The notes under the pieces: generated by a model
Told to the model about the DNA's origin: nothing
Databases searched by the model: none
The model's input: the letters and a program-made list of their open reading frames with translations, nothing else
Position numbers and translations under genes: made by a program
Origin: JAVVEH01 sp032251435
GTDB lineage: Bacteria; Verrucomicrobiota; Lentisphaeria; Oligosphaerales; MVZH01
Length of the DNA stretch: 44,343 nt
Direction: 5' to 3'
Assembly: GCA_032251435.1 (NCBI GenBank)
Contig: JAVVEH010000036.1
Coordinates: 1 to 44,343 of the forward strand
In this document: piece after piece, positions 1 through 9,268 of the stretch
Layout: each line of letters begins with the position of its first letter
How positions within the stretch are numbered: position 1 is the first letter of the stretch

Positions 1-205
1 CCTTTTCCCTTGAAAATACTGACGGACATGGCGGGTGGATGGCGACAGGATGACTATTGACCCATGATGTGCGCGTTTTATGCGCATGACTGTGCGTAAA
101 ATGTCTGAAGACGCTTTTTTAGCACTATGTTTAGGGCCTTAAAAAAAGCCATAACCTATTTTTAATAATTTGGTTATATGATTTACCATTCATTTGGCAT
201 CTCTT

Positions 206-221
206 TGGCTAATGTGTTGCC
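206..221 (+). promoter_or_regulatory. candidate sigma-54 (-24/-12) promoter
   Basis: The bases TGGCTAATGTGTTGCC carry the GG and GC doublets at exactly the spacing expected of a -24/-12 element (TGGC, seven bases, TTGC). It lies 48 bases before the ATG of the small secreted protein, and that gene has its own AAGGAG ribosome site. The middle CAC/G bases of the consensus are not kept, and no enhancer site was identified, so this is a motif match only. Confidence 0.4.
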
Positions 222-268
222 GATGCCGCGGTGGCATCCGTAACCGGAAAAAACTAAGGAGTTTTCAC

Positions 269-715
269 ATGAAAAAAACAATCAGTCTCATCGTCTTTTT
301 ATCCCTTACCGTTCCGCTACTGGTTCCCGCTTCTCAGGGTGCCGAGGTGGATCCGGTGACCAAGGCCAATGTCAGCCGATTCTGGGGAGTCGCCGAGGAT
401 CAGTTGTCCACCAAATACGAGTATGAGCGCGCCGCGCCGCCGATCCGTTCCGCGCCAGTCTCTCTGGCCCGGCAAGCCCCCCGTTCATGCGCGCGGTCAA
501 CCCCCCCCTGCCACTCCCAACCGGCAGTTGTCTACGTGCCCCAGGTTCAATCTCGTCCCGTCGGCGGCCCGAGAATTGAAAACGAGGAAAGCAGTCAAGT
601 GAAAAATAGGCGGAAGACATTGGGTTTCAACATCCTTGGGGATGTGAATCTGTTTAATATCAGCATGGATGAAGAAGCGGAAGACAATAAAGCGGCCATC
701 AAAGGAAAGCTGTGA
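269..715 (+). CDS. small secreted protein of unknown function
   Basis: This 148-residue protein is not recognised. The start was set at the ATG after an AAGGAG ribosome site, not the longer upstream reading frame, because it begins with a textbook signal peptide (MKK, a hydrophobic stretch to about residue 21, then cleavage near SQGA). The mature part is Pro-, Arg- and Ser-rich in the middle, with two cysteines in a low-complexity stretch, and has an acidic C-terminus containing a short patch around FNILGDVNLFNIS. Export to the periplasm or beyond is likely. It stands alone, convergent with the fused flavoprotein gene whose stop lies eight bases away, and has a sigma-54-like motif upstream. 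Confidence 0.7.
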   Translation: MKKTISLIVFLSLTVPLLVPASQGAEVDPVTKANVSRFWGVAEDQLSTKYEYERAAPPIRSAPVSLARQAPRSCARSTPPCHSQPAVVYVPQVQSRPVGGPRIENEESSQVKNRRKTLGFNILGDVNLFNISMDEEAEDNKAAIKGKL

Positions 716-723
716 TCACATCC

Positions 724-3099
724 TCACCGCGCTTGAATCGCTGATGATGGACAGGCGTTCCGGCAGGCGCCGCACCGGATACAAAGGGAATCATCAATGT
801 CATGTTTACGATAAGGGGTCGGCTGAATGGCGCCAGCGGGGCAGACCTGAGCGCACCGTGTGCAGCCAATACACCGGTCACTTATCGTGAAATGAATCAA
901 GTCCCGGCATTTCCCCGCCGGGCAATGTCCCTGAATATGGGCGAGATACTCGTCCTCGAAAAAGGCGAGCGTTGACAACACAGGATTAGGCGCTGTTTTT
1001 CCAAGACCGCAGAGACTGCCGGTTCTCACAATCTCACCCAACCGTTTTAACTCTTCCACATCTCCGGGTCGGCCTTTTCCCGCGCACAGGCGCTCCAAAA
1101 TAGCCAGCATCTCCCAGGTCCCAATGCGGCAGCAGGTGCATTTTCCACACGACTCATCTTGAATAAATGTCATGAAATAGCGCGCCACATCCACCATGCA
1201 GTCGGTATTATCCAGCACCACCATTCCCCCGGATCCCATCATCGCCCCGACATGATTCAACGCGGTGTAATCCACCGGTGTGTCCAGCAGCGCCGCGGGC
1301 ACGCATCCCCCGGACGGCCCGCCGACTTGAACCGCCTTGAGAGTCCGCCCCGGTTCCACGCCGCCGCCAATATCATTGACAATTTGGCGGATGGTCATGC
1401 CCATCGGCACCTCGATCAGGCCGCCCCGGCGGACCTTTCCCGCCAAAGCGAAGGTTTTCGTGCCTCGACTGTCAGCAGTGCCCCAAGCGGCGAACGCGGC
1501 CGCTCCATGCTGAATAATCCATGGAATAACCGAGAACGTCTCCACATTGTTAACCAAAGTGGGCTGTCCGCGCAACCCGCGCTGGGATGGGTAGGGAGGG
1601 CGTAACCGAGGCTCTCCACGCCCGCCTTCCACCGCGGCGATCAGCGCTGTTTCCTCGCCACACACAAACGCCCCCGCCCCCTGGATAACGTTAAGGCGCA
1701 AACGCGCGGATGAGTCACTATTCGAGAAAGTCTCCGTGGTCTCCGCCAGTAAAATCCCGGCTTTTTCACACATGGCAATGGCGGCGCTAAGCCGACGCAC
1801 CGCCAGTGGATATTCCGCCCTGACATACACGAAGCCCTCTTGAATCCCCAGCACCCGAGCGGCGATGGCCATGCCCTCAATCAACCGGAAAGGAAAACTT
1901 TCCACCATCATGCGGTCCATAAACGCGCCCGGATCCCCTTCATCAGCGTTACAAATTAAGACCTTTTCCGCGGAGTCCGCGGCGCGTACCGCCCGCCATT
2001 TTTCAGCCGTCGGGAAGCCAGCGCCCCCCCGTCCCCGCAGGCCGGCGGCGGCCAGCATGTCAATGACATCATCACTGGTGAGTTCGTTCCCGCACTTCGC
2101 CAGGGCCTGGAATCCACCGGCGGCCTGATAGCCCGCCAAATCCAGGTTTCCGGGCTCTCCGGCCCGCGCGGTGGCGATTCGCACTTGCCCTTTGGCGAAC
2201 GCTTCCGTCCCCTCATCCACGGAGGCTGTGAGCGACCGGGCGCGGGCGCGCTCCGCACCGTCATACAGCCTGGACACTCCCCGCCGGGTGAACGCTTTTA
2301 ATTTACGCGACCAGCGCGCGGGTGAGAAATGGGCGAAAAGCACGCCCTCCGCCATCGTCTCGTCCACGCAGCCATACCGAAACCGGCGTTCATCCCCCCG
2401 CGCGGCGATCTCCACCAAGGGTGTCTCAAACGAAATTCCCGTGCAGGCTGTCTCCCGCAATCGCACAGGCAAATCAAACTCCCGGATCACGGTTTGGATC
2501 CGCGCCGCCGTCCGATCCGCGCCGGCCGCCCGGCAACTGGAACAGAGGCAGAGACGGGCCTCACCCTCGATAAGATCATCATCCGAATCAAGGGGGGCTT
2601 CCGCTTCATCCGTCTTCGCGGACTCCAGCAGGAAATCGTCAATGACCCCATCCACATTGGCGGCCGTCACAGGTCCGTAAATGAGATCTCCAATACGCAC
2701 TGCCGGGGCCAGCATGCAGCACCCGAGGCAAGCCACACCCTCGATGGTGAAGCGTCGCTCCGCGTCCGTGTCCTGGTCCGGAGCGATGTTCAGATGGCGT
2801 TTAAACGCCTCGATAAGCTGAGGGGCTCCTTTGACATGGCAGGCCGTGCCGACACAAACACTGATCATGTGCTCGCCGGCCGGTTGGAGACGGAATTGCG
2901 AATAAAATGTCGCCGCGCCGCTTATTTGAGCGGGTGTGTGATCAGACACCTCCGCCAACCGGGTCAACGCCATGACCGGCAGATAACCGAACCGCGCCTG
3001 AATCTCCTGCAGCAATCCGACTAATCCGCCGACAGCCGTGTGGCTGGCGGCCATCTGGTCAACCCATTCAATCACCTTTTCATCCGTCAGGTGGGTCAT
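724..3099 (-). CDS. fused NuoE-NuoF / HydC-HydB-type NADH-binding flavoprotein
   Basis: This 791-residue protein joins two proteins that are usually separate. Residues 1-155 are a NuoE/HydC-like thioredoxin-fold [2Fe-2S] domain with cysteines 82, 87, 124 and 128 in the family CX4C...CX3C pattern. A second thioredoxin-like segment follows (about 180-265), as in HydB/HndC. Next comes the NuoF core, with the glycine-rich NADH/FMN motif GRGGAGFP, a GEETALI segment and the N3-type [4Fe-4S] motif SCGKCTCCRIG. The end holds two ferredoxin motifs (CIGCTRCAQVCP and CIRCGACRNACP). The domain order matches the diaphorase unit of electron-bifurcating [FeFe] hydrogenases or NAD-dependent formate dehydrogenases. 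No catalytic hydrogenase or formate dehydrogenase gene lies within the window, so its partner is unknown. It would be a cytoplasmic electron-transfer subunit. Confidence 0.9.
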   Translation of the reverse strand: MTHLTDEKVIEWVDQMAASHTAVGGLVGLLQEIQARFGYLPVMALTRLAEVSDHTPAQISGAATFYSQFRLQPAGEHMISVCVGTACHVKGAPQLIEAFKRHLNIAPDQDTDAERRFTIEGVACLGCCMLAPAVRIGDLIYGPVTAANVDGVIDDFLLESAKTDEAEAPLDSDDDLIEGEARLCLCSSCRAAGADRTAARIQTVIREFDLPVRLRETACTGISFETPLVEIAARGDERRFRYGCVDETMAEGVLFAHFSPARWSRKLKAFTRRGVSRLYDGAERARARSLTASVDEGTEAFAKGQVRIATARAGEPGNLDLAGYQAAGGFQALAKCGNELTSDDVIDMLAAAGLRGRGGAGFPTAEKWRAVRAADSAEKVLICNADEGDPGAFMDRMMVESFPFRLIEGMAIAARVLGIQEGFVYVRAEYPLAVRRLSAAIAMCEKAGILLAETTETFSNSDSSARLRLNVIQGAGAFVCGEETALIAAVEGGRGEPRLRPPYPSQRGLRGQPTLVNNVETFSVIPWIIQHGAAAFAAWGTADSRGTKTFALAGKVRRGGLIEVPMGMTIRQIVNDIGGGVEPGRTLKAVQVGGPSGGCVPAALLDTPVDYTALNHVGAMMGSGGMVVLDNTDCMVDVARYFMTFIQDESCGKCTCCRIGTWEMLAILERLCAGKGRPGDVEELKRLGEIVRTGSLCGLGKTAPNPVLSTLAFFEDEYLAHIQGHCPAGKCRDLIHFTISDRCIGCTRCAQVCPAGAIQPTPYRKHDIDDSLCIRCGACRNACPSSAIQAR

Positions 3100-3371
3100 G
3101 CGCGGCGCCCGTTGTCCTTTTAGCTTTTCACGCGGTTTTCCGCCCGTCGCCTTGCTCCCCCATCCCGTTCGTGAATATATCCATCGCCACCGGGAATACG
3201 AGCCAGAAAGATCGAAGACGCGGCCAGGGGTTTGGCAGTTCTTTGTCGGCGAGCGCTGGGAATTTAGCGTTCAAAGATTACGTTACTAGTTTCATTTTAC
3301 CTAAATCCCGCCGGAACCGGGAGCGCGAACCGGAGCCCCGGCTGTTTTAATTTAAAGGATGGCGGCATCAC

Positions 3372-4388
3372 ATGAGCGACCTCGCGGAACGATTGGAAAA
3401 CGCCTTGAAAGAGGCCCGGGACCGACTTCACGCGGCCGACACACTGGACGCTGTGGAAACAGTCCGCATTGATTATATCGGTCGGAAAGGGACCCTGCCC
3501 GCCTTGATGAAGGAAATGGGCGGTCTATCGCCGGACGAGCGCCCCTTGGCGGGAAAGACAGCCAATGCCGTGAAACTCGGCATCAATCAGGCCCTCGAGG
3601 AGGCCACCGCCCGGCTGGCGGCCGCGGGCGGCGCCGCTGACACGCTTGACGTGACGCTTCCCGGGCGCCGCCGGGAACTTGGCCACAAACATCCCATCAC
3701 CCAAGTGATGGACGATGCCCTGGCGATTTTTCAGCGTCTGGGGTTTATCGCGGCGGACGGGCCGGATTTAGAAACGACTTATCACAACTTCGACGCCCTG
3801 AACACTCCCGACGATCATCCGTCACGGGATATTCAAGACACCTTCTATCTGCCGGACGGCCGGTTATTGCGGACCCAGACCTCGCCCGTCCAAATCCGTG
3901 TGATGGAAAGTCAGCAACCGCCCATTCGCATTGTCTGTCCCGGACGCTGTTTCCGCCGGGACACGCCGGATGCCACGCACAGTATGAACTTCCACCAGAT
4001 CGAAGGTCTTTACGTGGACAAAAACGTGTCCTTGGCGGATCTTAAAAGCACCTTGACCCATTTCGCCCACGAGCTTCTCGGTCCGGATGTGAAGGTCCGC
4101 TTCCGTCCCCATTTTTTCCCGTTCACCGAACCGAGTATCGAATACGATTTTTCCTGCATCATGTGCAAAGGGAAAGGCTGTAGAATCTGCAAACAGTCCG
4201 GTTGGCTGGAGATCTCCGGCGCCGGCATGGTGGATCCCGCGGTTTTCTCCGCTGTCGGCTACGACCCGGAAAAATGGACGGGATTCGCCTGGGGACTCGG
4301 AGTCGAACGGATCGCCATGATCCGTTACGCGATCAGCGACATTCGTCTTCTTTACGAAAACGACATGCGTTTTTTGAGCCAGTTTTGA
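3372..4388 (+). CDS. pheS: phenylalanine-tRNA ligase alpha subunit
   Basis: PheS pairs with PheT to form the (alpha-beta)2 enzyme that charges tRNA-Phe with phenylalanine. The protein has 338 residues, normal for the bacterial family. It has an N-terminal coiled-coil arm, then the class II catalytic core, with a segment around HPITQVMDD, the LLRTQTSPVQIR strand, the motif 2 region CFRRDTPDATH and the motif 3 region GLGVERIAMIRY. A Cys-rich loop (CIMCKGKGCRICKQSGW) is present, as in many bacterial PheS. The ATG has an AAAGGA ribosome site 12 bases upstream. The 272-base gap before it, shared with the divergent flavoprotein gene, shows no clear T-box or attenuator that I could recognise. Confidence 0.97.
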   Translation: MSDLAERLENALKEARDRLHAADTLDAVETVRIDYIGRKGTLPALMKEMGGLSPDERPLAGKTANAVKLGINQALEEATARLAAAGGAADTLDVTLPGRRRELGHKHPITQVMDDALAIFQRLGFIAADGPDLETTYHNFDALNTPDDHPSRDIQDTFYLPDGRLLRTQTSPVQIRVMESQQPPIRIVCPGRCFRRDTPDATHSMNFHQIEGLYVDKNVSLADLKSTLTHFAHELLGPDVKVRFRPHFFPFTEPSIEYDFSCIMCKGKGCRICKQSGWLEISGAGMVDPAVFSAVGYDPEKWTGFAWGLGVERIAMIRYAISDIRLLYENDMRFLSQF

Positions 4389-4512
4389 TCCGCGGAGGCG
4401 GGGGTTTGAAGACGGAATAGCGGCATTTCCGTGCCCCATTCCCGCCGCTGAAGAAGCCAATTTATCCGCGTCGGCGCTAAAGCATCACCTTTAAAAATCT
4501 TTTTTAGACATT

Positions 4513-6912
4513 ATGAAAACATCGCTTAAATGGCTCAGCAACTACATTGATCTGCCCTGGGATGACCGGGGATTGGCGGACAATTTAACCCTCGCCGGTT
4601 TAGAGGTCGAGGGCATTGAAACTGTCGGAGGTGTCCCGGAGGGCGTGGTCGCAGGGAAAATTCTTTCCCGTGATCCCCATCCAAACGCGGATAAACTCAG
4701 TGTTTGCGGCGTGACTGTGGGCGGAGGCGACTCCCTCCAGATTGTCTGCGGTGCGCCCAACTGCGACGCGGGAAAGATTGTTCCTGTCGCCACGATCGGG
4801 ACCGAATTTGAAGGCGGGTTCACAATCAAGAAAACCAACCTGCGGGGTGTGGCCTCCAATGGCATGATGTGCAGCGCCCGGGAACTGGGTCTTGGCGAAG
4901 GGCATGAAGGGCTGTTGGAACTGCCCGCCGACACGCCGGTCGGCAAGTCCGTGGCAACCCTGTTCGAGCCGGATGCGGTCATTGACTGGGAAATCACTCC
5001 TAATCGTCCTGACTGGGCCTCTCATTATGGCATCGCCCGGGAAATCGCCGCCGTCGCGGATTCCGCGGCGGACTTGCGCTTACCCCCCGTTTCACTGTCA
5101 GTTGTCGGTGACGAGGATGTGTCTGATCTGGCGGCCGTGGAGGTTCTCGACCCCGATTTATGCCCGCGTTACACCGCCCGGATCGTGCGCGACGTGATCA
5201 TTGGGCCGAGCCCGGAATGGCTGGCGGAGGCCCTGCGGTCGGTCGGTTTACGCCCGATCAACACGATTGTGGATATCACAAATTATGTGATGCTGGAATG
5301 CGGCCAGCCGCTTCACGCCTTTGATTACGACGCGTTGGGCGGCCACAAAATCATTGTCCGGCGGGCGGAAAAAGATGAGACATTAACCACGCTGGACGGC
5401 AGCGTCTGCGAGCTGACGGAGGACAACCTGGTAATCGCCGACGCTGACCGGGCTGTGGCGCTGGCCGGTGTCATGGGAGGCGCGAACAGTGAAATTTCCA
5501 CGGCAACCACAACCGTTTTACTGGAAGCTGCGGTCTTCAACGCCTCAAATGTGCGGCAAACCGCCCGGACGCATGGTTTCCACACCGATTCCTCCTACCG
5601 GTTTGAGCGGGGTGTCGACATTGACATGACCGACTGGGCGAGCCGCCGCGCCTGCGCGTTGATGTGCGAACACGCGGGAGGGAAAATGGTGAAGGGCGTG
5701 ATTGATGTTTACCCGGCTCCCCGCCGGTCTCCGCGCGTGACCTGCCGCGTCAGCCGCGTCAACCAACTGCTTGGCACCGCGCTGACCGCCGACGTGATCG
5801 CCGGTTTTTTCCGTCGCCTGGGCCTGGAAGTCGTGGAAAACAGCGGCGAGACCGTGACCGTCGCGGTGCCCGCGTTCCGGTTGGATTTGACCCGGGAAGT
5901 GGACTTGATTGAGGAAGTCGCCCGGTTACATGGGTTGAATAACCTGCCCGCGGTTCCCGTGCGGGCTGTGGCGGGTGGATCCCGGGCGCTTGACACCTAT
6001 GACCCGGTAAAAGAAGCCCGGGCTCAATTACTGGCTCTGGGATTATCTGAGGCGATGAATTACAGCCTGACCAGTGTCGAGGACGCGACCCTGCGCACAG
6101 GCGTCCATGAAAACGAGCTAATCAAGCTCAGCAATCCGATCAGCGCTGAAACCGGCGTGATGCGCCCCTCCCTGCTGTCGGGGTTGTTGCGGAATGTGGC
6201 GCATAACATCGCCCATCAGGTCACTGACGTGGCGTTTTTTGAAATTGGCCGAGTGATCATGACCCGTCCCGGGGTTCCCGAAGAGCGGTCACAGGTGGGC
6301 ATCGCCATGACCGGGCGCCGCCATCCTGAACGCTTCGGAACAGAACGGGAAACTCTTTTGGATTTTTATGATTTAAAAGGGATTTTGGAAAGCTGGATTT
6401 CCGCCCGCGGGCTGACCCCTGTCACCGCGGCGGCTGATCATCCGGCCTTCCGGACCGGTGCCTGCGCGGCATTGACTGTGGACGGGGCGGACATCGCGGT
6501 TTACGGGGAAGCCGCCCCTGAATTAACCGTCGGCACACGCCTCACCACCCCGCTGTATATCGCCTTGGTGGAGCTGGACGCGCTATTAGCGGCGGCCGCG
6601 CCGCGCCCGGTGTTCACGCCGTTGCCCCAGTTCCCCGGAACGACCCGGGACATTTCTCTGGTGGCCCCCGCGGCGGTAAGTGGCGGGGACATTATCGACG
6701 CGATCCGCTCGGTGAAAAACCCGCTGCTTGAGGATGTCCGTCTTTTTGATGTGTACGAAGACGCGGCTGTCCTGGGCGAAGGTCGGCGCGGTCTGTCTTA
6801 TTCATTGACCTATCGGGATCCGGCGAAAACGGTGACCGATAAAAAGGTGAATAAGGCGCATGAGTATTTAAAGAAAGCGCTGGCGGAAAAGTTGCCTGTC
6901 GAGTATCGCTAG
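4513..6912 (+). CDS. pheT: phenylalanine-tRNA ligase beta subunit
   Basis: PheT carries tRNA binding and editing for the phenylalanyl-tRNA synthetase. At 799 residues it has the full bacterial layout: an N-terminal EMAP-like tRNA-binding domain (about 40-150, with HPNADKLSVC), the B1 and B5 domains, the B3/B4 editing region (PLHAFDYDAL, GVMGGANSEI), the catalytic-like core, and a C-terminal ferredoxin-fold anticodon-binding domain (PQFPGTTRDISLV through the end). It follows pheS by 124 bases, longer than usual for this pair, but the same direction and function imply one operon. Confidence 0.97.
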   Translation: MKTSLKWLSNYIDLPWDDRGLADNLTLAGLEVEGIETVGGVPEGVVAGKILSRDPHPNADKLSVCGVTVGGGDSLQIVCGAPNCDAGKIVPVATIGTEFEGGFTIKKTNLRGVASNGMMCSARELGLGEGHEGLLELPADTPVGKSVATLFEPDAVIDWEITPNRPDWASHYGIAREIAAVADSAADLRLPPVSLSVVGDEDVSDLAAVEVLDPDLCPRYTARIVRDVIIGPSPEWLAEALRSVGLRPINTIVDITNYVMLECGQPLHAFDYDALGGHKIIVRRAEKDETLTTLDGSVCELTEDNLVIADADRAVALAGVMGGANSEISTATTTVLLEAAVFNASNVRQTARTHGFHTDSSYRFERGVDIDMTDWASRRACALMCEHAGGKMVKGVIDVYPAPRRSPRVTCRVSRVNQLLGTALTADVIAGFFRRLGLEVVENSGETVTVAVPAFRLDLTREVDLIEEVARLHGLNNLPAVPVRAVAGGSRALDTYDPVKEARAQLLALGLSEAMNYSLTSVEDATLRTGVHENELIKLSNPISAETGVMRPSLLSGLLRNVAHNIAHQVTDVAFFEIGRVIMTRPGVPEERSQVGIAMTGRRHPERFGTERETLLDFYDLKGILESWISARGLTPVTAAADHPAFRTGACAALTVDGADIAVYGEAAPELTVGTRLTTPLYIALVELDALLAAAAPRPVFTPLPQFPGTTRDISLVAPAAVSGGDIIDAIRSVKNPLLEDVRLFDVYEDAAVLGEGRRGLSYSLTYRDPAKTVTDKKVNKAHEYLKKALAEKLPVEYR

Positions 6913-6920
6913 TCCCGAAG

Positions 6921-7096
6921 GACGCTAAGTTAAGCCTCGAAAAGCCTTTCGGAAAATCGACCGTCCAACGGTCAACTTCCAACGTCGAATTTAAGAGATT
7001 TTGTGCGAGAAAACGAGCCATTTTGGTTTTCATTAGACGTTGGATGTTGGACGTTGAATATTCGCATTTTTAAACTCTTAGCTTAGCGCCATTCAT
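6921..7096. repeat. imperfect long inverted repeat between pheT and lnt
   Basis: The left arm begins GGACGCTAAGTTAAG and the right arm ends CTTAGCTTAGCGCC, which are near-perfect reverse complements. Inside them the left GTCCAACGGTCAACTTCC stretch pairs with the right GACGTTGGATGTTGGACG stretch with few mismatches. The centre (about 7000-7030) does not pair well. The whole gap could fold into one long cruciform or RNA hairpin, or be a decayed non-autonomous repeat. It could also terminate pheT transcription, though no U-tract is seen. Confidence 0.6.
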
Positions 7097-7134
7097 CGCC
7101 AGTCCCGGCGGGCGGAATTAACCCTTGGAACCCC

Positions 7135-8865
7135 ATGCCAACGCGAGAAAAAGTTGTTGAACCGGTGGCACCCGGAGATAATGTGGCGTATTTAGCCGGT
7201 CCCCGGCGTCTGATCAGCATGCTCGCCGCCGCCTTGGGAAGCGGGCTGCTGCTAACGGTCGCCTACGCTCCTTTGGAGCTGGATGTGGCCGCTTGGTTCG
7301 CCTTGTGCCCCATCCTTCTGGCCCCGGTCAGCCGCCGCTGGCGGATCCGTATCCTTATCGGCTTGCTGTTCGGCTTCACGCATACTGTGACAAACCTTTT
7401 CTGGCTGAATGAAGTGGGATTTGGCGCCGGCGTGTTACTGGCTGTTTACTGCGCGGTTTTCCCGGCGGCCTGGTACCTGTTCAGCGCGCTTATCACCAAT
7501 CCCCCCTGGGCATTACGACCTCCCCACCACGCGGCTGACACCCTGCGGCCGGCTCAGGCGATTTCCCGCCTGGAGGCGTCTCCTCTGCGCTTAATGATCC
7601 TGACGTTGGAGCTGGCGGCTTTATGGGTCGCCCTGGAGTGGGTCCAAAGCTGGCTGTTTACCGGGTTTCCCTGGAACCAGTTGGCGATCACCCAATGGCG
7701 GCACACACAGTTATTGACGCTGACGCGGTTTACCGGTGTGTACGGGTTGTCGTTTGTCATTGTGGCGGCCAACATCGGTTTAGCGCGGGTGATCGGTGAC
7801 CGGTCCGGGCGCTGGATCAGAGGAGAAAAAACCGGGATTTCCTGGCCAGCCGTGACAGCCGCCGCTGTCATGTGCGTGGCCCTCGGAATCACTTGGCTGG
7901 CGGAATCCCCGCCGGTGCCGGACACCCATTTGAAGATCATCGGCGTTCAGGGACATATTCCCCAGTGCCGGGATTTCACTGAGGAGCAACTGGACGACGC
8001 CCTGACTGTCTACCGCGATCTGACCCTGGCGGCGGCGGGAACCCCTGGTCTGGACTTGGTGGTCTGGCCGGAAAGCGCGGTTCCCGCGGCCCTGCTGTGG
8101 GACTCAAAGGCGGGCGGCGTGTTAAGTGAGGTGCTTTCAGCCTTGGACTGCCCGTTACTGGCGGGAAGTGTGCAGTACGCCCCCGCCACAAACCCGGACG
8201 ATGAGAATGATTTTATCATGTTCAACAGTGCTTTACTCTTTTCCGCTGACGATAAACTCGTGCAGGTTTATCACAAAATTCGCCGTGTTCCCTTTGGTGA
8301 ATACGTTCCCTTTGGCGACTATCTTCCCTGGTTGGTGACAGCGATCGGCATGGGGCGGGACCTGACTCCCGGAAAGGAATTCACGGTGTTCGACCTGGGC
8401 CGGGGAGTCCATGCCGGTGTCAACATCTGCTTTGAGGACGCTTTTCCGGACATCAGCCGTGAATTCACCAAACGGGGGGCGAATTTACTGATCACCGTCA
8501 CCAACGACGCCTGGTACGCGGAGAGCGCGGGCAGCCGCCAGCACATGCTGCACGCGGTTTTCCGCGCGGTTGAGAACGCCCGACCGCTTTTTCGGGCCGG
8601 CAACAACAGTGACACATGCCTGATCACCCCCGACGGGAAAATACATGGCGCGCTGGTGGATCCAGTGACCGGGAATCGCTTTGTGCGCGGATTTCAGTCG
8701 TACAAGGTTCCCGTGGCCACTGAAGCGCCTCTCACCTTTTACACCCGCTATGGCGATGTCTTCGCTAAACTCTGCGCGGCGGCGGCCGCCGTGTCCTTGC
8801 TCCGGCTTCTCGTCCGTTGGCTTACCCGCAAACGGCAGCTTGCCAATCTATTTGCGGCGGACTAG
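7135..8865 (+). CDS. lnt: apolipoprotein N-acyltransferase
   Basis: Lnt adds the third acyl chain to the N-terminal cysteine of lipoproteins in the inner membrane. The N-terminal half (to about residue 265) holds several hydrophobic membrane segments, followed by a nitrilase-like domain and a C-terminal hydrophobic segment near residue 550. The catalytic triad is visible: Glu313 in VVWPESAVPA, Lys381 in YHKIRRVPFGEYVPFGDYLP and Cys432 in GVNICFEDAFPDI. At 576 residues it is somewhat longer than the roughly 510 of the E. coli enzyme, with the extra length before and between the membrane segments. Lipoprotein genes in the window (the 3D-domain and M48 proteins) would be among its substrates. 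Confidence 0.95.
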   Translation: MPTREKVVEPVAPGDNVAYLAGPRRLISMLAAALGSGLLLTVAYAPLELDVAAWFALCPILLAPVSRRWRIRILIGLLFGFTHTVTNLFWLNEVGFGAGVLLAVYCAVFPAAWYLFSALITNPPWALRPPHHAADTLRPAQAISRLEASPLRLMILTLELAALWVALEWVQSWLFTGFPWNQLAITQWRHTQLLTLTRFTGVYGLSFVIVAANIGLARVIGDRSGRWIRGEKTGISWPAVTAAAVMCVALGITWLAESPPVPDTHLKIIGVQGHIPQCRDFTEEQLDDALTVYRDLTLAAAGTPGLDLVVWPESAVPAALLWDSKAGGVLSEVLSALDCPLLAGSVQYAPATNPDDENDFIMFNSALLFSADDKLVQVYHKIRRVPFGEYVPFGDYLPWLVTAIGMGRDLTPGKEFTVFDLGRGVHAGVNICFEDAFPDISREFTKRGANLLITVTNDAWYAESAGSRQHMLHAVFRAVENARPLFRAGNNSDTCLITPDGKIHGALVDPVTGNRFVRGFQSYKVPVATEAPLTFYTRYGDVFAKLCAAAAAVSLLRLLVRWLTRKRQLANLFAAD

Positions 8866-9201
8866 TGCCTTGGCCAAATCGGTATCGGTATCACAATCTG
8901 ACGATTTCTTCGTCTCCGCCGCAACCCCGTCAGGGTTGACAGGTCATTGGTTGCATGATCCCAGGGTTGAGGCAACCCCGGGCTACATGACATAACGCCC
9001 TTGGCGTAAAACTTGGACCGATTTCTGTCTGTCCGCCTTTATCCCGCCGCAGGCTGGGGAAGACATGACGCCCGGGTCGGGCGGCTCCAACGACCCCGCG
9101 ACGACTGATGCCTGCGGGGCGCGCAAGGCGCTTCAACGACTTCCACGACTTCAACGACTTCCAACGATTTCAACGACTTCAAACGCTTTTTCAGATTGAT
9201 A
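8866..9201. repeat. intergenic repeat block: hairpins, direct repeat copy A, degenerate 9-mers
   Basis: No gene is seen here. A perfect hairpin (CAACCC, five bases, GGGTTG) sits at 8922-8938 and another (GGGTTG, AGG, CAACCC) at 8964-8978. From about 8961 to 9139 lies direct-repeat copy A, which matches copy B at 10852-11029 nearly base for base over its first ~140 bases and more loosely after that. It ends in about six degenerate 9-base units of the form TTCAACGAC. A minus-strand reading frame across the block reads MKSWKSLKRL and so on; it is a product of the repeat, not a believable gene. Confidence 0.85.
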
Positions 9202-9230
9202 AATTCTTAAAATACTGTATTTTAGGAATT
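9202..9230. promoter_or_regulatory. 29 bp operator-like palindrome over a putative promoter
   Basis: The arms AATTCTTAAAATAC and GTATTTTAGGAATT are reverse complements with one mismatch around a single central T. A TTGATA box begins just before it at 9196, and TATTTT 16 bases further on could serve as -10, so the palindrome would cover the promoter of the ATPase gene that starts at 9269. This layout suggests a dimeric repressor site. No repressor gene is adjacent, so the link is inference. Confidence 0.5.
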
Positions 9231-9268
9231 AGACTGTCTTAAATATCAGTTTTTAACGAGGTCTCATC

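Noticed and set aside
2329..3024. Plus-strand open frame of 231 codons over the fused flavoprotein gene
   Set aside because: The minus-strand frame has complete domains and all cluster cysteines; the plus-strand frame has no recognisable motif.
3100..3371. T-box or attenuator before pheS
   Set aside because: No specifier-loop or antiterminator pattern and no short Phe-rich leader peptide could be made out.
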